DNA of 64,000 nucleotides from Xylogone sp. PMI_703 (Eukaryota > Ascomycota > Leotiomycetes), in contig JAJTUQ010000011.1 in assembly GCA_021399445.1 (NCBI GenBank), forward strand, positions 124,001 through 188,000, written 5' to 3'. Every line of letters begins with the position of its first letter. Within the stretch, counting starts at the first letter, position 1. A program made the translations under genes and the position numbers. The notes below the pieces were generated by a model. That model had not been told where the DNA came from. It did not search any database and saw only the letters and a list, made by a program, of their open reading frames with translations. Positions 11,200 through 23,000 of this stretch are shown here, in pieces.

Positions 11200-11305
11200 C
11201 AGTGCGGTTAATAGTGCATACCAACAGTTCTGTGGCTTTCTTACAGCTATACCAACTATCTAAATATTGGTATACCAAGTAACTGCATCACTATTAACCA
11301 CACTG
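11200..11305. repeat. 106-bp fold-back element (CAGTG...CACTG)
   Basis: The ends CAGTGCGGTTAATAGTG and, reversed, CAGTGTGGTTAATAGTG match except for one base. An inner inverted pair (TATACCAA / TTGGTATA) lies at about 11248-11276. The CAGTG ends suggest an hAT-type MITE. The 8-bp flanks do not match, so insertion is not proven. Confidence 0.5.
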
Positions 11306-11724
11306 GCTATAAATACTTTCTTTATTTTCTTGGTTTTTGTTTGTGGTACAAAGCCAAAACCAAAAGGGGACGGGTTGTGGCTTACAGCCACTGGTTATCA
11401 CCTTTGATATATTTTCTTCACAAACAATTGTTTCAAGGTTAAAGTAATAATTCGCCTGTTCTTGACTTTAGGCAGACTACATAAATAGTATAAACTGCTA
11501 TATTCTGCTCCAAATGTAATCAGGTAACTAAATCTTGACTCGCGATAGGTAGTTACTGAAGACTGATAAGTACTCATAGTATAGCTAAGTTTCACATATA
11601 CAACACGACTCTAAAGGCGACCCGAAGCTGCATAATATGTCCCTCCTATAACCGCCGTTCACTTATCTAGTGATATGTACCGAAATTGCCATTAAAAGCA
11701 CTAAAACTGTTAGTCTTGGAAATT
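11306..11724. other. intergenic
   Basis: No gene seen between the fold-back element and the small secreted-protein gene. Confidence 0.4.
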
Positions 11725-11997
11725 TTAACACAGAATAGAGCCTACCTCTGCGAAGCCAGTGCAACCCGAGCTATAGGTGCATCCAGTGACACATTCCTAT
11801 TTAGAAATGAGCTGATGCGTATAACATATATTCTAGAATCAACATACACCCTGGCAAGTTTGTCTCTGACCTCCCACTTCGCAAATCTGGGGGTCTGCTG
11901 GGTTGCACGTGCCAGACTGTGTAGGACCGCAAGCAACAAGAGCACTAGTGACAGTGCAAAGTGCAAAAATGCATCCAGAAACAGTAATAAGCTTAAT
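11725..11997 (-). pseudogene. small cysteine-rich secreted protein, start codon lost
   Basis: Two exons (11848-11997 and 11725-11796) are joined by a 51-nt intron with a consensus GTATGT donor and TAG acceptor, giving a 73-residue frame. It starts with a typical short secretion signal: a lysine, then a hydrophobic stretch ending ...SALVA near residue 22. The mature part has eight cysteines at 23, 31, 39, 48, 52, 56, 62 and 73, an even number suited to disulfides. The codon where the initiator belongs (11997-11995) is ATT, followed directly by AAG CTT. No upstream in-frame ATG was found. TATAAAG lies at 12107-12113 on the same strand. The splice sites and cysteines look undamaged, so the loss may be recent, or a non-ATG or upstream exon start is used. 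Function unknown; small secreted cysteine-rich proteins are common fungal effector or antimicrobial candidates. Confidence 0.55.
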
Positions 11998-12625
11998 GAC
12001 TAAAATCGAAGTATCTTGAGTATGATATATCTTGAATAAGCACAGGAGGTTTTCGATGGTTTTCAAGCTGCGGCAAAAGTGTCTATCGAATGAGGAGGGA
12101 TATGATCTTTATACACTCTTCAGACCTCTCTATTCTGATGTTAATAAGTTTAGGGTTAGTCAATGCAACCTGAATTTAAAGCTTTACCTATTTGAGGCAC
12201 TGCATATTGTAAGCTAGTCATCATAACATAATTATACGAGAGTGTATATTTCAAGAGAGACCCATTTAAATTGTTTTAGATGCCCTTCGTACTGTGTATT
12301 TTGTATTTGCTTTCTAGTTTGTTAACTTTGTGCACTATAAGTCGTAACGAAAGGGGGAAGTCGTAACAAGAGTGATGTATGGCGGACTATACAAGACTAT
12401 AACGAGCTTGTTTGAAATCCGCTAAACTTCGTCCCTAAAACGGCGCAAGCTTACATGTTGGTATTTTACAGTAAGTCAATTGAAAAAAGTGCAGTATGGA
12501 TATACTGTACCTTTACCTAACCTTCCCGTACCCATCTTAAGCTTACGCTACTAATCACTAACTACAACCCTTCTCCTTATCTCATTCCCGTGTTCCTGTT
12601 TTCTGAATTAGAGCAACCGAAACGA
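11998..12625. other. intergenic between divergent genes
   Basis: This is the shared 5' region of the minus-strand small protein and the plus-strand FAD oxidase. It holds the TATAAAG noted above and a pyrimidine-rich run before 12626. No other feature seen. Confidence 0.4.
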
Positions 12626-14243
12626 ATGGCTTGTAGAGATCTCTGTTTCTTCTTTCTCTTCCTATGCGCCTATGCCTGCTATGAATCTCATCGTGTAAAA
12701 GAGCTCTTCGATCAACTTTCTTCTGAGGCAAAAATATATTACAAGGGATCACCAAATTTCACGACACTCACGGCAAACTGGAATCCTGCGCTGTGCCCTC
12801 AGATTGACATAGCCGTGGAAGCGGCGACCCTCTCCGACATCAGAAACACGGTACGGCTATCACTCGCTTCCTTAGCTCCCTAAACAGAGATCTAGCTAAT
12901 TAAAGAGTGGAAAAGATTGCGTTCTCTCGCCTCTATGGACGTACGTTAGTTATTCGCACAACGGGCCATGGCAAATCTCGCAAACTGTCTGATGTTCAGC
13001 ATGGGATTCAGCTATCTTTAAGACAATTGAACGGAATCAGATTCGATAACGCTGCCAATACAGTTACTATTGGAGCTGGTGTACTAAATTATGAATTGGT
13101 AGCGGCATTATGGGCAAATAAGAAAAGAACAGGTATTATAATTTTAGAAGATATATGAGAACGAACTAATTTGTCTCCAGCAGCTCTCGGCTGCGACTGT
13201 GTGTCAATCGTTGGAGCTGCCCTAGGTGGCGGGCATGGCCGTGAGCAGGGGCTCTATGGGCTTGTGTCGGATCAAGTCGTATCTATTAGACTGCTGACCG
13301 CTGACGGGAAATTGATTGAAGCTTCTAAGACCAGAAATCCGGAATTGTTTTGGGCTATGAGAGGAGCAGGTCATAACTTCGGAGTTGCTCTTGCAATGAC
13401 GCTACAGCTTTATGATACACCGCCAGGGTGGGGACATGACTACTTTCTTGGCAGCTACTTCTTCGACACGGAAGAATTGGATGAAGTTGTGCAATCCCTC
13501 TATTTGACCATTCAAGGACCACAAGATCCCGATCTCACCATATTTGCGGAGTTCCAACGGTTTCATATCAAATTACACGTGCAATACGGTGGACGTCGGC
13601 CCATAGGAGAGCTCATTCCCCATATCCTTTCATTGCAAACAATTAGGAGGTCGAACATGACTGTGGCATGGCCAAATATCCCCACTGCAACTGGATATGG
13701 TATAAATGGAACTGTGTGCCAGATCAAACCTGATTCGTACCACTCTTCGGTTAGTTTTATGATGAACCAACTAGAAGGGACACCGTTCGGGATATCATGA
13801 AGCTATATCCCGAGCAAGCCAAATTCTTAGGACCTGAAACACACAGCCTTTTATTCGTCGAAGTATACAGTAATGGGATGTCTAAAGACATCAACTTAGA
13901 TGAAACTAATTGTGTAAGTCCTCTGGACTTTGATCATCGTCTAACAAAAAATGAGTACTGACTATGAATAAGCACACTTGAAACTTACTATTCTAAATTC
14001 GATGCAGCTGCCGAGGCAAATGAGATTGTAGATGCTGCCAAGAGAGTGCTGCTAAGAAACCAGGCAGAGGCTAGGGCTTATGTGAATTATGCAAACGGGG
14101 ATGAGGGTGAGGGGGCATGCTATGGGGACGAAATCCGTCTTCAGAGGTTACGAAAGCTGAAGCATACTTACGACCCCGATGGCGTGTTCTCTCTTTTTGG
14201 TCCTATTACTGCTAGGGCATCTAGTGACAAGGATGAATTGTAA
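12626..14243 (+). pseudogene. FAD-linked oxidase (BBE-like, FAD_binding_4), decayed
   Basis: The order of segments is that of fungal berberine-bridge-type oxidases: a hydrophobic N-terminus (12626), the FAD-binding part with RTTGHGKS and LRQLNGI, then VGAALGGGHGREQGLYGL and NPELFWAMRGAGHNFGV, and the C-terminal YVNYANGDEG and RLRKLKHTYDPDGVF. A clean intron is 13133-13180 (R-T|A-A-L-G). Two defects are visible. The first intron (GTACGG at 12851) cannot be joined in phase to the next segment. A one-base loss near 13787 (TTC GGG where TTC NGG GAT is needed) shifts frame within a conserved stretch. The last junction near 13915-13990 is also unclear. A covalent FAD histidine would sit in TTGHG. 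A sequencing error at 13787 is possible, but two problems favour a pseudogene. Confidence 0.72.
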
Positions 14244-14949
14244 TACATACGGTATACCAAGGTACGGGAGGCGGACTACTACCACCTGTATGTGCTCTGG
14301 TACCCCGTAGTTCACCAACGCAGCCTCTGGTATTTAACTGTATGGTACCTTGGCCCTTGGCCGGAATTCGACCTGGAAGCTGACCTAGAATGCGGGACGT
14401 CTGAGGACGTCTTTGCCATTGTTAACGACGAACATCCGCCGTTACCTGAAGGAGTATCACCTGTAAGCTCCAAAGCTTGTTTCTCCAGTGTCACTAAAAA
14501 TATAACCGTTTCTCAGAAGAATTCACGCGACATCGATCATCTAGCAGCAGCGTCGAGCACTCTTCCCATCGAGACACCCGACTCGTTGGGTCCTATTAAG
14601 CTGATGGTCTGAATTGGAATACCCGTTATTAAGGCTTCCTGAACAGCATTTGATACGACTCGGATGTGATGCTCGTTCGACTCTTCTGCCTCCATCGTAA
14701 ACCACCAGTCCAGCAAGTATAGATACGACCCTACTTGTTCTGGTGTCACCAATGCGGACCGCACGCATAGTTCGCAGTAGTCAGTCCACACGTCCAAACC
14801 GTCCAAACCGACTGCAGTTTAGCAGTCAGTCCGTCTGCGAGCTGGTGGCAGTAAAAACGGCCTGACTGTATGTAATTATATAACAAATTTTATATTATTT
14901 GTTGTTACAACCCAGGTTACCTGCAACTAGACTATATCATGTAATCTAG
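14244..14949. other. intergenic
   Basis: An open frame at 14292-14612 has no recognisable domain. No gene is claimed. Confidence 0.4.
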
Positions 14950-15154
14950 TATCGGAACATTGGTCCCAATATGGTAAAAGTCAAATAATTATTTAAATTA
15001 ATTATCCTACGATGCAATTACAGTACAATTTATATTGGGAATTGCATTAGTGGATTACGAATGGAAAGGCCTCGCATAGCAGAGTTCTCCTGACTATTCC
15101 GATTGAGGCAGTAATAATTTACGGTCCGTATGCGCAACCGTATTTGTTCTGACA
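14950..15154 (+). repeat. TGTCRGAAC-TIR family, copy 1
   Basis: A 205-bp unit aligning with 36103-36310 (reversed) and with the two halves of 50252-50698. Shared blocks include GCAATTACAGTACA, GATTGAGGCAGTA-like and GGTCCGTATGCGCAACCG. Its ends (ATCGGAACA and TGTTCTGACA) are imperfect inverted repeats. This is the most diverged copy. Confidence 0.65.
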
Positions 15155-15911
15155 ACCAATTACTATAATTGTTACTATAACTCAACATAGCTACAATACA
15201 CCAATTTGTATGTATTATTCAAGCTCAATTATATTGCCTACAGTATCTGCTCTCGCACGCTAATGGCTCAATTATTGGTGTATGGGCCAGAACACATCTG
15301 TGTTAACAAATAGACCTACTAAACCAGAAATACGTGCTCATTTAAACGAGCCATCACGCCTCTCCACTCCCATAGTCCTTGCTCGCATTCTCTCAGTCTC
15401 CAGCATTCCTCTATAATACAGAATGCGGACCATAAATTGCCTAGTCCTTCGGGTGATATACCCGCAGAGGTTAGAAGATTCTTGATGGCAGTATAGTCAG
15501 TCTTTTGTGCTAGGCAGCCTGTCACACAAAATGGCCAGGCTAGACTTTTAATTAACTGTGGATCTCTCAGTTCTTTCAGCGCAGCGAGGGTTTTTGATAC
15601 GCTCAATTGAATTTCTGGCAACTTAGGGTTTGGGCCAGAAACGACCACATGGAGGTATGTCAGCGCAGCCAAGCAAAATATTCTTGTAACAGCGCTCACG
15701 TCATCCACGTTTGTTCCGGAGGATGACGGTAGAGATCTACCATGTGTGGTTCCAGTTTGTTCTCCCTGTCTCTCTACTAGCTTCTTTTCAATAACCATGG
15801 CACGTTGCGTCAGCTCCCTCATACTGAGGATACTGAGTCGCTGAGAATTGTTCTTCCAGGATAGTAGGGCAGTTATCTCTGCAATTTGTAGCCAGACCCA
15901 GGTCTCGCAGC

Positions 15912-18545
15912 CAGTGTTGTCAGTAGTACACCGTATTCATAGTACGTATAGTACGTAGTACGTATGGGCATATTTTTCTGTACCATAGTATACTATAGTA
16001 CAACCCTTTCTCCCCGCCATATACCATAGTATACATTGTACCATACGCCGTATACGCTGTATACTATAGTATTTGCAGGGGCCACCGCAGGCAGATGGTT
16101 CATGTCACATACAACTTCAATTTCCTTCATAAATCAGACTTTTAATCTTACAATTTGGTCCCTTGATTTTACTGTGCCATCGATACCCACCATGTCCATG
16201 TTTACGGAATCAGATGAGCTTTCTATATTTAACAGTACCATATTGAGTGATGATTTAACACCTGATCAATCCATATCGAATGTCGGCTTGAATTCCAATC
16301 GACCACGTACACGAAAACGGACTGCGTGGATCTGGAGTCATATGCCCGACCCTGATCCCGAGACTTTGTATTATAACAAAGACCATCGAGTTGAATGGCG
16401 GTGCAAGTATTGCTCTACCATCTACCTTGAATCGGGTGGCACCAATGTGATCAAGAGGCATCTACGTGAAGAGCACAATGTTACAGACGCATCATTGAGC
16501 GAACAGAAGGCCCTTCGAGTCCAAGCTTCCATAGAGCATGCATTTGATCGAGCCAGGGAAACCAGCTATAAGAGACGACGTATAGCATCTGAGATCGACG
16601 TGGCTCAGTTTGAGATCCTTTTTGTACGATGGATTGCTCGTTGTTCAATCCCACTTCGAATGGTCGAATGCGAGGAATTCCGAGCCTTGATCCGGTTTGT
16701 GAATGATACCTGTGATGAATGGTTGCCCCAGAGCCATAACACAATCACGGAATGGCTGATGCGCACCTTTCAAGCAGAGAAAGCTCGTGTTCGGCAGTCT
16801 CTGCACGGTGCAAAGTCCAAGATCCACATCACATGTGATCTTTGGACCTCACCAAACTGCCTAGCTCTACTTGGTGTCGTAGCCCACTTTATTGCGGAAA
16901 ATGGAGAGCTACGGCACCCCGTATTAGCCCTTAAGGAGCTCAGGGAAGAGCATACCGGAGAGCAGATTGCTCAGCTGGTAACCGAAGTGATCCGGGACTA
17001 TGAAATAGCCCTTAAATTAGGCTATTTCATGATGGATAATGCTACCAATAACGATACCATGATGGTGGAGCTTAGTATTTGTAAGCAAATGGATAGAATA
17101 TCTGGTCGGCTACACTTACCTTCGTACTAAGTAGACTAGTGCTCCATGCTCAATTTAATATCAAGTATGACCCTAGTCATCATCGACTTCGTTGTAATGG
17201 CCATATCTTAAACCTTGCTGCCACTGCACTGCTTTTCAATACAGCGAACGAAGCACTTGCTAGTTACAACAATCCTGGAATTTCCGAGGCTATTTTGCCT
17301 ACGGAGAAAGAATTAGAAGCATGGCGGAAAAAAGGACCACTGGGAAAGCTTCACAATTTAGTTGTCCACATACAACGTACGCCTCAACGCCGTGCTAAAT
17401 TCAATGCTCTTAGCTATGGTGTAAGCCTCCTTCGCGATAATTCAACACGTTGGAATTCCTGGAAAACGGAACTTGATCGCGCTTTCAAGCCACAGATAAA
17501 GGAGGCTCTAAAACGATACTGTGAGCGGTATAAAGAAAACGAGGAAGACCAACTCTCCTCAGAAGATTGGGAAACCCTCTTAAAAATCAAGGAGATATTA
17601 CAGGCTTTTGAGGATGCTACATTATCAACGGAAGGTCGAAAATCAACCTTGGAAAATGTGATCCCTACCATGGACTTCATCCTAGATACCCTCGAAGCAG
17701 CATGCGAAACTCATCAAAGCGATCCATTCTTAGGTCCTTGTTGTAATTCTAGCTGGGCTAAAATGAACCAATATTATAGCAAAACCGAACACACTTGCGT
17801 ATATATTGCAGCCATCGTGCTTCATCCAGGTCAGAAGTGGTCGTATTTCGAAGACAACTGGTCACACCACCCTGAATGGATTGCAGATGCAAGGGCCGGA
17901 GTGCAAAGGTTCTGGGAGGAATCATACAAACCAAAAGAGTCTGCATCTCAGGCAGTCTCTTCCCCCTCTTCCTTCGGAGGCCCCGAGGTCCATAATACAT
18001 TCAAGGCCTGGGAACAGGCACGGAAGAGACCTCGTGTGCCGGGCGATGAATATGTTAGGTATTGTGGTGGTGAAGTCATCGGCGACGTGGCCGATCCAAG
18101 GGATTGGTGGCAGGAACCAACCCAACAACTGAATTATCCTAATTTGAGCGTTATGGCCCTCGACATGCTGTCCATCCCGGCGATGGCCGCTGATCCCGAG
18201 CGTATGTTTTCTGGGGCCAAAATATCCATTACGGACCGGAGGAATCGCCTTGGTATTGAGGTAATTCAAGCTTTGGAATGTCTGAAGTCGTGGTTGCAAT
18301 TAGAGGCAACGGAATGGGGTGAAAGTTTATTGGTTGGCGGTTGGAGTTGCAAAGACACGACCAATGAGAAATAAGGGTGTCCACGTGCTGGAGAGTCACG
18401 TGCTCGTACTACAGTATACGACCGTATACTAAGTATGGCTTCAATTTTCGTAGTATAGTACGTATAGAAATTTTGCACTGTAGTATCGTACAGCGTACGC
18501 TGAATTTTGGCCGTATACGTACTGTGAATACTATTGACAACACTG
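15912..18545 (+). mobile_element. complete hAT transposon, 2634 bp
   Basis: The left end CAGTGTTGTCAGTAG and right end (reverse complement) CAGTGTTGTCAATAG form short imperfect terminal inverted repeats. Subterminal GTACGTA-type motifs repeat at both sides. Both flanks carry CTCGCAGC (15904-15911 and 18546-18553), a perfect 8-bp target duplication, the hAT size. The encoded transposase is intact, so the element could be autonomous. Confidence 0.93.
16192..18374 (+). CDS. hAT family transposase, intact, one intron
   Basis: Exons 16192-17080 and 17140-18374 (59-nt intron, GTAAGC donor, TACTAAG branch) give 707 residues, a normal hAT length. A BED-type zinc finger is at Cys71, Cys74, His90 and His95. 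Catalytic Asp216 is in ITCDLWTSPN and Asp282 in MMDNATNNDTMM, and the CNGHILNLAA motif follows just after the splice. The C-terminal hATC dimerisation region shows MLSIPAMAADPERMFSGAK and DRRNRL, with the likely third acidic residue upstream of or in this block. The ATG at 16192 has CCCACC before it; an in-frame ATG at 16102 also exists. The gene is carried by the transposon, in the opposite orientation to the disrupted regulator. Confidence 0.9.
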
Positions 18546-20051
18546 CTCGCAGCCCGTCGCCCACGCCAGATCTATCATGCCAGACTCGAGGAGGTGTCCG
18601 CAAGACGGGAAAAGTAATAGTGGCGAGTTCTCCGAGGCACATGCAATGATTTCGAACCACAAGAATACGGTAAAGGCGAATTTTAGAAGTTGCCTTTCAA
18701 CACACCAAACACTCGAGGTATCACATTCGGCATAACTTGAAATTTCGCTCGGCTCTCCAACAGCTAATGACGCGTCCTGTAACATTGGGGCGAGACGACC
18801 CAGGAGAGTTAATGCAGCCTGCAAATGCATCTTCCAATTTCCTGTGCCGCCTCGGAAAAGCTAGTTTGCAAATCAGCATCCGCGGTGTCTCCATATCGAA
18901 AGTGCTATACCTCTAGAGATAACAGCTGAATAATACACATTACAGTGGCTATCACATCTTTGGACGGAGTTGCGTCTTGAAGTTGACTTTGCAGACGAGT
19001 ATGCAATTCGGTGAGAGTTCTAGAGACGTACTCGTTACTCTCTCGCAACTTTGTTTCTTTTTCAGCCGCCAGCTCAGAGTGCAACAAGGCGTCTGCGTAT
19101 GAGCTGAGGCTAATACAGGCATTGTAAAATGGTTTTACTTCATGCAGTAAGACATAGAGCCAGCCTCGTCGGTCTGAGACAGAGGCAGAAGAATAGAAGC
19201 GAAACTGGATGTAGAAGACAGAGTCAATATAATACATCACCAGCTCTAATTCCCGAGCTTTCGTATTCCATAAGTTATGCTCGCGCTGGTCGTTGTTTAG
19301 CTGTTGTCTTTTTGTGCTTGACATGTCTGTATTTGAATCTGAATCACTTTCGATATCGATGAGCGGATCAGATGACGCTAGTGGCGGGATTGAGATCGAA
19401 GCTGCAGGCTTGTCGAACAATATAGTTGAGGCATTGTCTCGTAATTCACTGGTATGACTATCCATATGCTTTTCAACATATTCACCTGTAGGTACACCTC
19501 CTACAACATAATTGGCAGATATGTTCGCCATAGGCATGTTATGAAGAAATTCCCGCTCAAAAGCCGTCTCTGTCATAAAGTCTTGTGGCAGTTGTTGCTC
19601 CGTATAGTCCGCTGTTGGCATCAAGTGATCCACACTATTGTTGTGGCCATCCGCTGGGAGGCTATTAGTGAGCGGAGAACTTGGAACCTCCATGACTTGG
19701 CTGTGGTTTCCAAATCCAGAATTTGAGTGGGCAAGGCGTTTCCCTTGCGATCGAAGCTGGCATCTGCGCCGGAAGTTTTCTTTGACGCGAGACTTGACCA
19801 TGGCAAGGTACTGGCTCTCCTTCAAGTGGCCATCCTTCCAAGATGGGACGCCTCCATAACCGTCACAGCACAAGTCCGATGACTTGCAGATAAGACACGA
19901 TGGCTGCATTTCATCACACTTCTTCCTGCGTAGTCGACATGTCCAACAGCCATTAAGGCTCCGAGAGCCTTAAAACCACCCAAAGCAAGTCAGAATCTTA
20001 GTTGGTTATGTACTAAGAGTGGGCAAAATGGAAAGGAGGTGACTTACCCAT

Positions 20052-23000
20052 CTTATCAATCCTGAATTTGAAGATAGCTTTTGAGATGAAATCCGTGCTC
20101 TAGTCACCTTGTTGAAGATGCTTAGTTGAGCAGGACCGAACTGAGTGGATAACTTGAAAAAGAGATCGAACAGACGGATCCAAAAGCATCAGCTAAAACA
20201 GCAATAACAATTTGAGATATAAATTCCTGTCGGGTAATCATCGGCATCACATTTGTCGTGCTAACAGTAAAATTGTCTTGCTTGAAGCGTATCAGTAACC
20301 GTGTGAGGTATAATCACGCATAAGGGCGTTCAATAATCACGTTTGGGACACTTCCTTTGGAGTATTTAAGTTCTGCTACGGTCAGAAGTCCGGGGTATGT
20401 CTTCTAAAGCGGGTTAACATTAATTAGTGCCTACTTTCAAGGATGTTTAAGGACTTCCGATGGCTTCCGGAATCTGATAGAGCTAATATTACGACCAATC
20501 TCACCAACAAGAAGCAGCATCGATGATGTCTGGTATATCCGCTTACTCCAGATCGTACTCTTGTTCATTGGTGGATTGGAATCACGGTTCTAAATCTTCC
20601 TTTGCTATGCTGCAACTTGTGCTTCTCACGTAAGACTTACGCTGCAGCTTCTTGCGGTAATTTAAACCCTGCCAGTATTACTGCGTAAGTCGTTAAGTCT
20701 TCATTGCACACCCAGTTTAGCACATAAATTATCAACTCTACTACACCTTGCTACTTGATACGAAGATCAATCCTAGCCATATACATACCACAGTAGATGC
20801 CGACTCCTTAAATAGATCGGGTTGTATTAACCAAGACCATTTCTTCGGAGGTGGAAATTGGTAAGTCGTAACTGCGTGATTGTATTTATTAGCTTGATGT
20901 TTAAGGCTGTAGTGAGACTTAGCTGAAGACATGGAACGTGCCGGTTGCACACATGAAGGGGTTAACCTGGAGGGGAAAGACTCCCTGGCCGGGGCTACAT
21001 GTAGCCTTTTTTGTATACAGTGTACTGTGGTGTGGTTTTACTCTCTTATAAAAGTATTATTAGCTATTACATCGATCTACAAGATCGCTTCCAGTTCTGC
21101 TCATATTAATACGACATTTTCGCGAGACACACATTGATGGGTCAGACCCGTATTGTGCCTTAAACATACTAGTACAGGATTCTTCATCCGGTAGTTGAAT
21201 ACGAGTGCATACATGTCAGACCGTAACACAGGTAATTACGCTCAGGCCTCTAACGCACAGAGCACTTATCCTTCCATACTCTTGCTACAGATTTCTAAGC
21301 TCCAGATAGTTATACAGTAGTGTACGTCACGATCGATAGATTGTAGAAAGTCCTAGAATCATGTTTTGCTCTATAAATCGTGTTGTAGTTCTCCCATAGA
21401 ATAGTCAATCAAATCAACTTCAGTGCACTTTACTCCTCCATCGTCCTCAGGATCTGACAATATAACTGGAGATTACGGCGCGTGTGGAAGCACGCAAAAC
21501 TTCCTCGCTTCGCTAGATTGTCGTGCGTATTTGTGCCCAAGTTGATTGGGTTGCACTCCTTCATGCACCGGACCCAATGGGGAGTAATATTTGATCCTGC
21601 GTGCGAAGTGGTGTAGTTATCTGTATATTTCTTGAATGATATACTGTCCGCTTTGTTGGTGCGGTCTTCGTAGCGATTTGATTGAGCTTTTATTTAACAT
21701 CATCCATGCCAATCTACAGCCTAAGGAGAATACGTCGAAATTGTCCTTACATCCTATCCCCTCAAACAACAGTTGAGATAGGATTATCGCACCTGTTTAG
21801 TGTCTAGCTTGTCGAACACGTTTGAACAGCCTATTTCTGTTTGTGTGGTCGGAATTAGCCAGGCCAAGTCCGCACGCTTAACATCGGTGGACTACCCGAT
21901 TGGTCTACACTTATGTAGGGGACGCAATTTGGAACACCCGAAAAATGCGGCGACATGAGTGGTTGGAAGCTTGGCTGTTGAGAACTACAAGTAGAAAGCC
22001 GTCGTATTAGGGTGTTTGTATAATGTTGTTAACAGGCAATTGATTCCATTTGTTTGGCGTATTACCGCGGCATCTATTAGAAGACTTCCTGCTTCTCAGA
22101 TTAATCGCCCTAGGAGGAATCTGTTAGGAATTATGGGGACAGAGCATACTGGTGTGCACTCGGGACGGAATAATTATTATCCTGATAAGAAAATACGCAA
22201 GGGGATTTCTCCTTGTTGGAGGATCCAAGAGGCACAGTGGAAGAGTAACGAACACGGTTAAGTGTGTAGGAGCTGGTTTATATGAAAGGTCAGTAATTGA
22301 TTGTATTAACTACTCTCACAAGGAAGGCTATGTAGACTCGGGTATATATATGCTACAACAAGTCGCCTGAGGCTACAAGCGAGATTGTCGATCACCTATG
22401 TAGACGCACAACTCTTAACAAGAATCAGTATAACAATAATAGTTCCTTAACTTATCTTTAATGGTTATTGACATTTATCAATTGTACTTATATCTACTGA
22501 GACAGAGTGACTCTTCTCTAAGGTTAAACTCTCAGTGACAGACTAGTGAGGATCCATAAATACTAAAACGCTAAATCTTTTAGAATGCCTATAATCTTGG
22601 GATAAGAGTATACTAATAGTCCCTTCAGAGGTAAGTTTCTCCTTCGTGCAGTTATCTCTTCTAATTTGTAAATTTTAGTGTTCTTATACTGAACCAGCAA
22701 CAACAGGTGTCATTTCCGAAGATTAAGAACGTAACAGGAGAGGCGGATGGGACTTAATTTGAGGATTAACACCGGGAAGCTTAGAGGCAACGGCGGAAAG
22801 GAGCCACAAGTCGTCGAATATATGTGATGCGTTTTCTTGACGTATTTCTTATAGACTAATAGTCACAGTCTAGACTGCAGTCCAGTGTGACTGTTGTGGA
22901 CGGACCAACAGTCTGAGGCCTCCAGACGGACTGATCAGACTATTAGGAGCACTGAGTACCGTGATCTCACAATGACTCACTTAACGGTCCAATAATATAT

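Larger units (their letters stand above)
15319..20051 (-). pseudogene. Zn(II)2Cys6 transcription factor, disrupted by an hAT element
   Basis: Exons 20048-20051, 18911-19968 and 18546-18860 continue, after removal of 15904-18545, with 15319-15903. The joined frame is 653 residues. The zinc cluster is near the N-terminus: Cys9, 12, 19, 26, 29 and 35 or 36, with basic RLRRKK between Cys12 and Cys19. The middle has an acidic, serine-rich stretch, and the C-terminal half has the fungal-specific factor domain (FRGGTGNWKMHLQAA, WFEIIACAS, ATGCETWVWLQIAEI, and LWEWRGVMARLNEH at the end). The hAT element sits inside the ATGCE|TWVW coding segment, flanked by the 8-bp duplication CTCGCAGC. Both remaining parts have lengths divisible by three, so the pre-insertion gene was in frame. 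As it stands the protein ends within the element shortly after that point and loses about 195 residues. It may have regulated the surrounding metabolic genes, which is inference. Confidence 0.88.

Noticed and set aside
12340..12380. GAAGTCGTAACAAG, which occurs near the 3' end of small-subunit rRNA
   Set aside because: Only this short word matches; the flanks are unlike rRNA and the word AGTCGTAAC is itself repeated a few bases earlier. No rRNA gene is supported.
14292..14612. 106-codon open frame after the FAD oxidase
   Set aside because: No motif, and no continuation of the oxidase in this frame.
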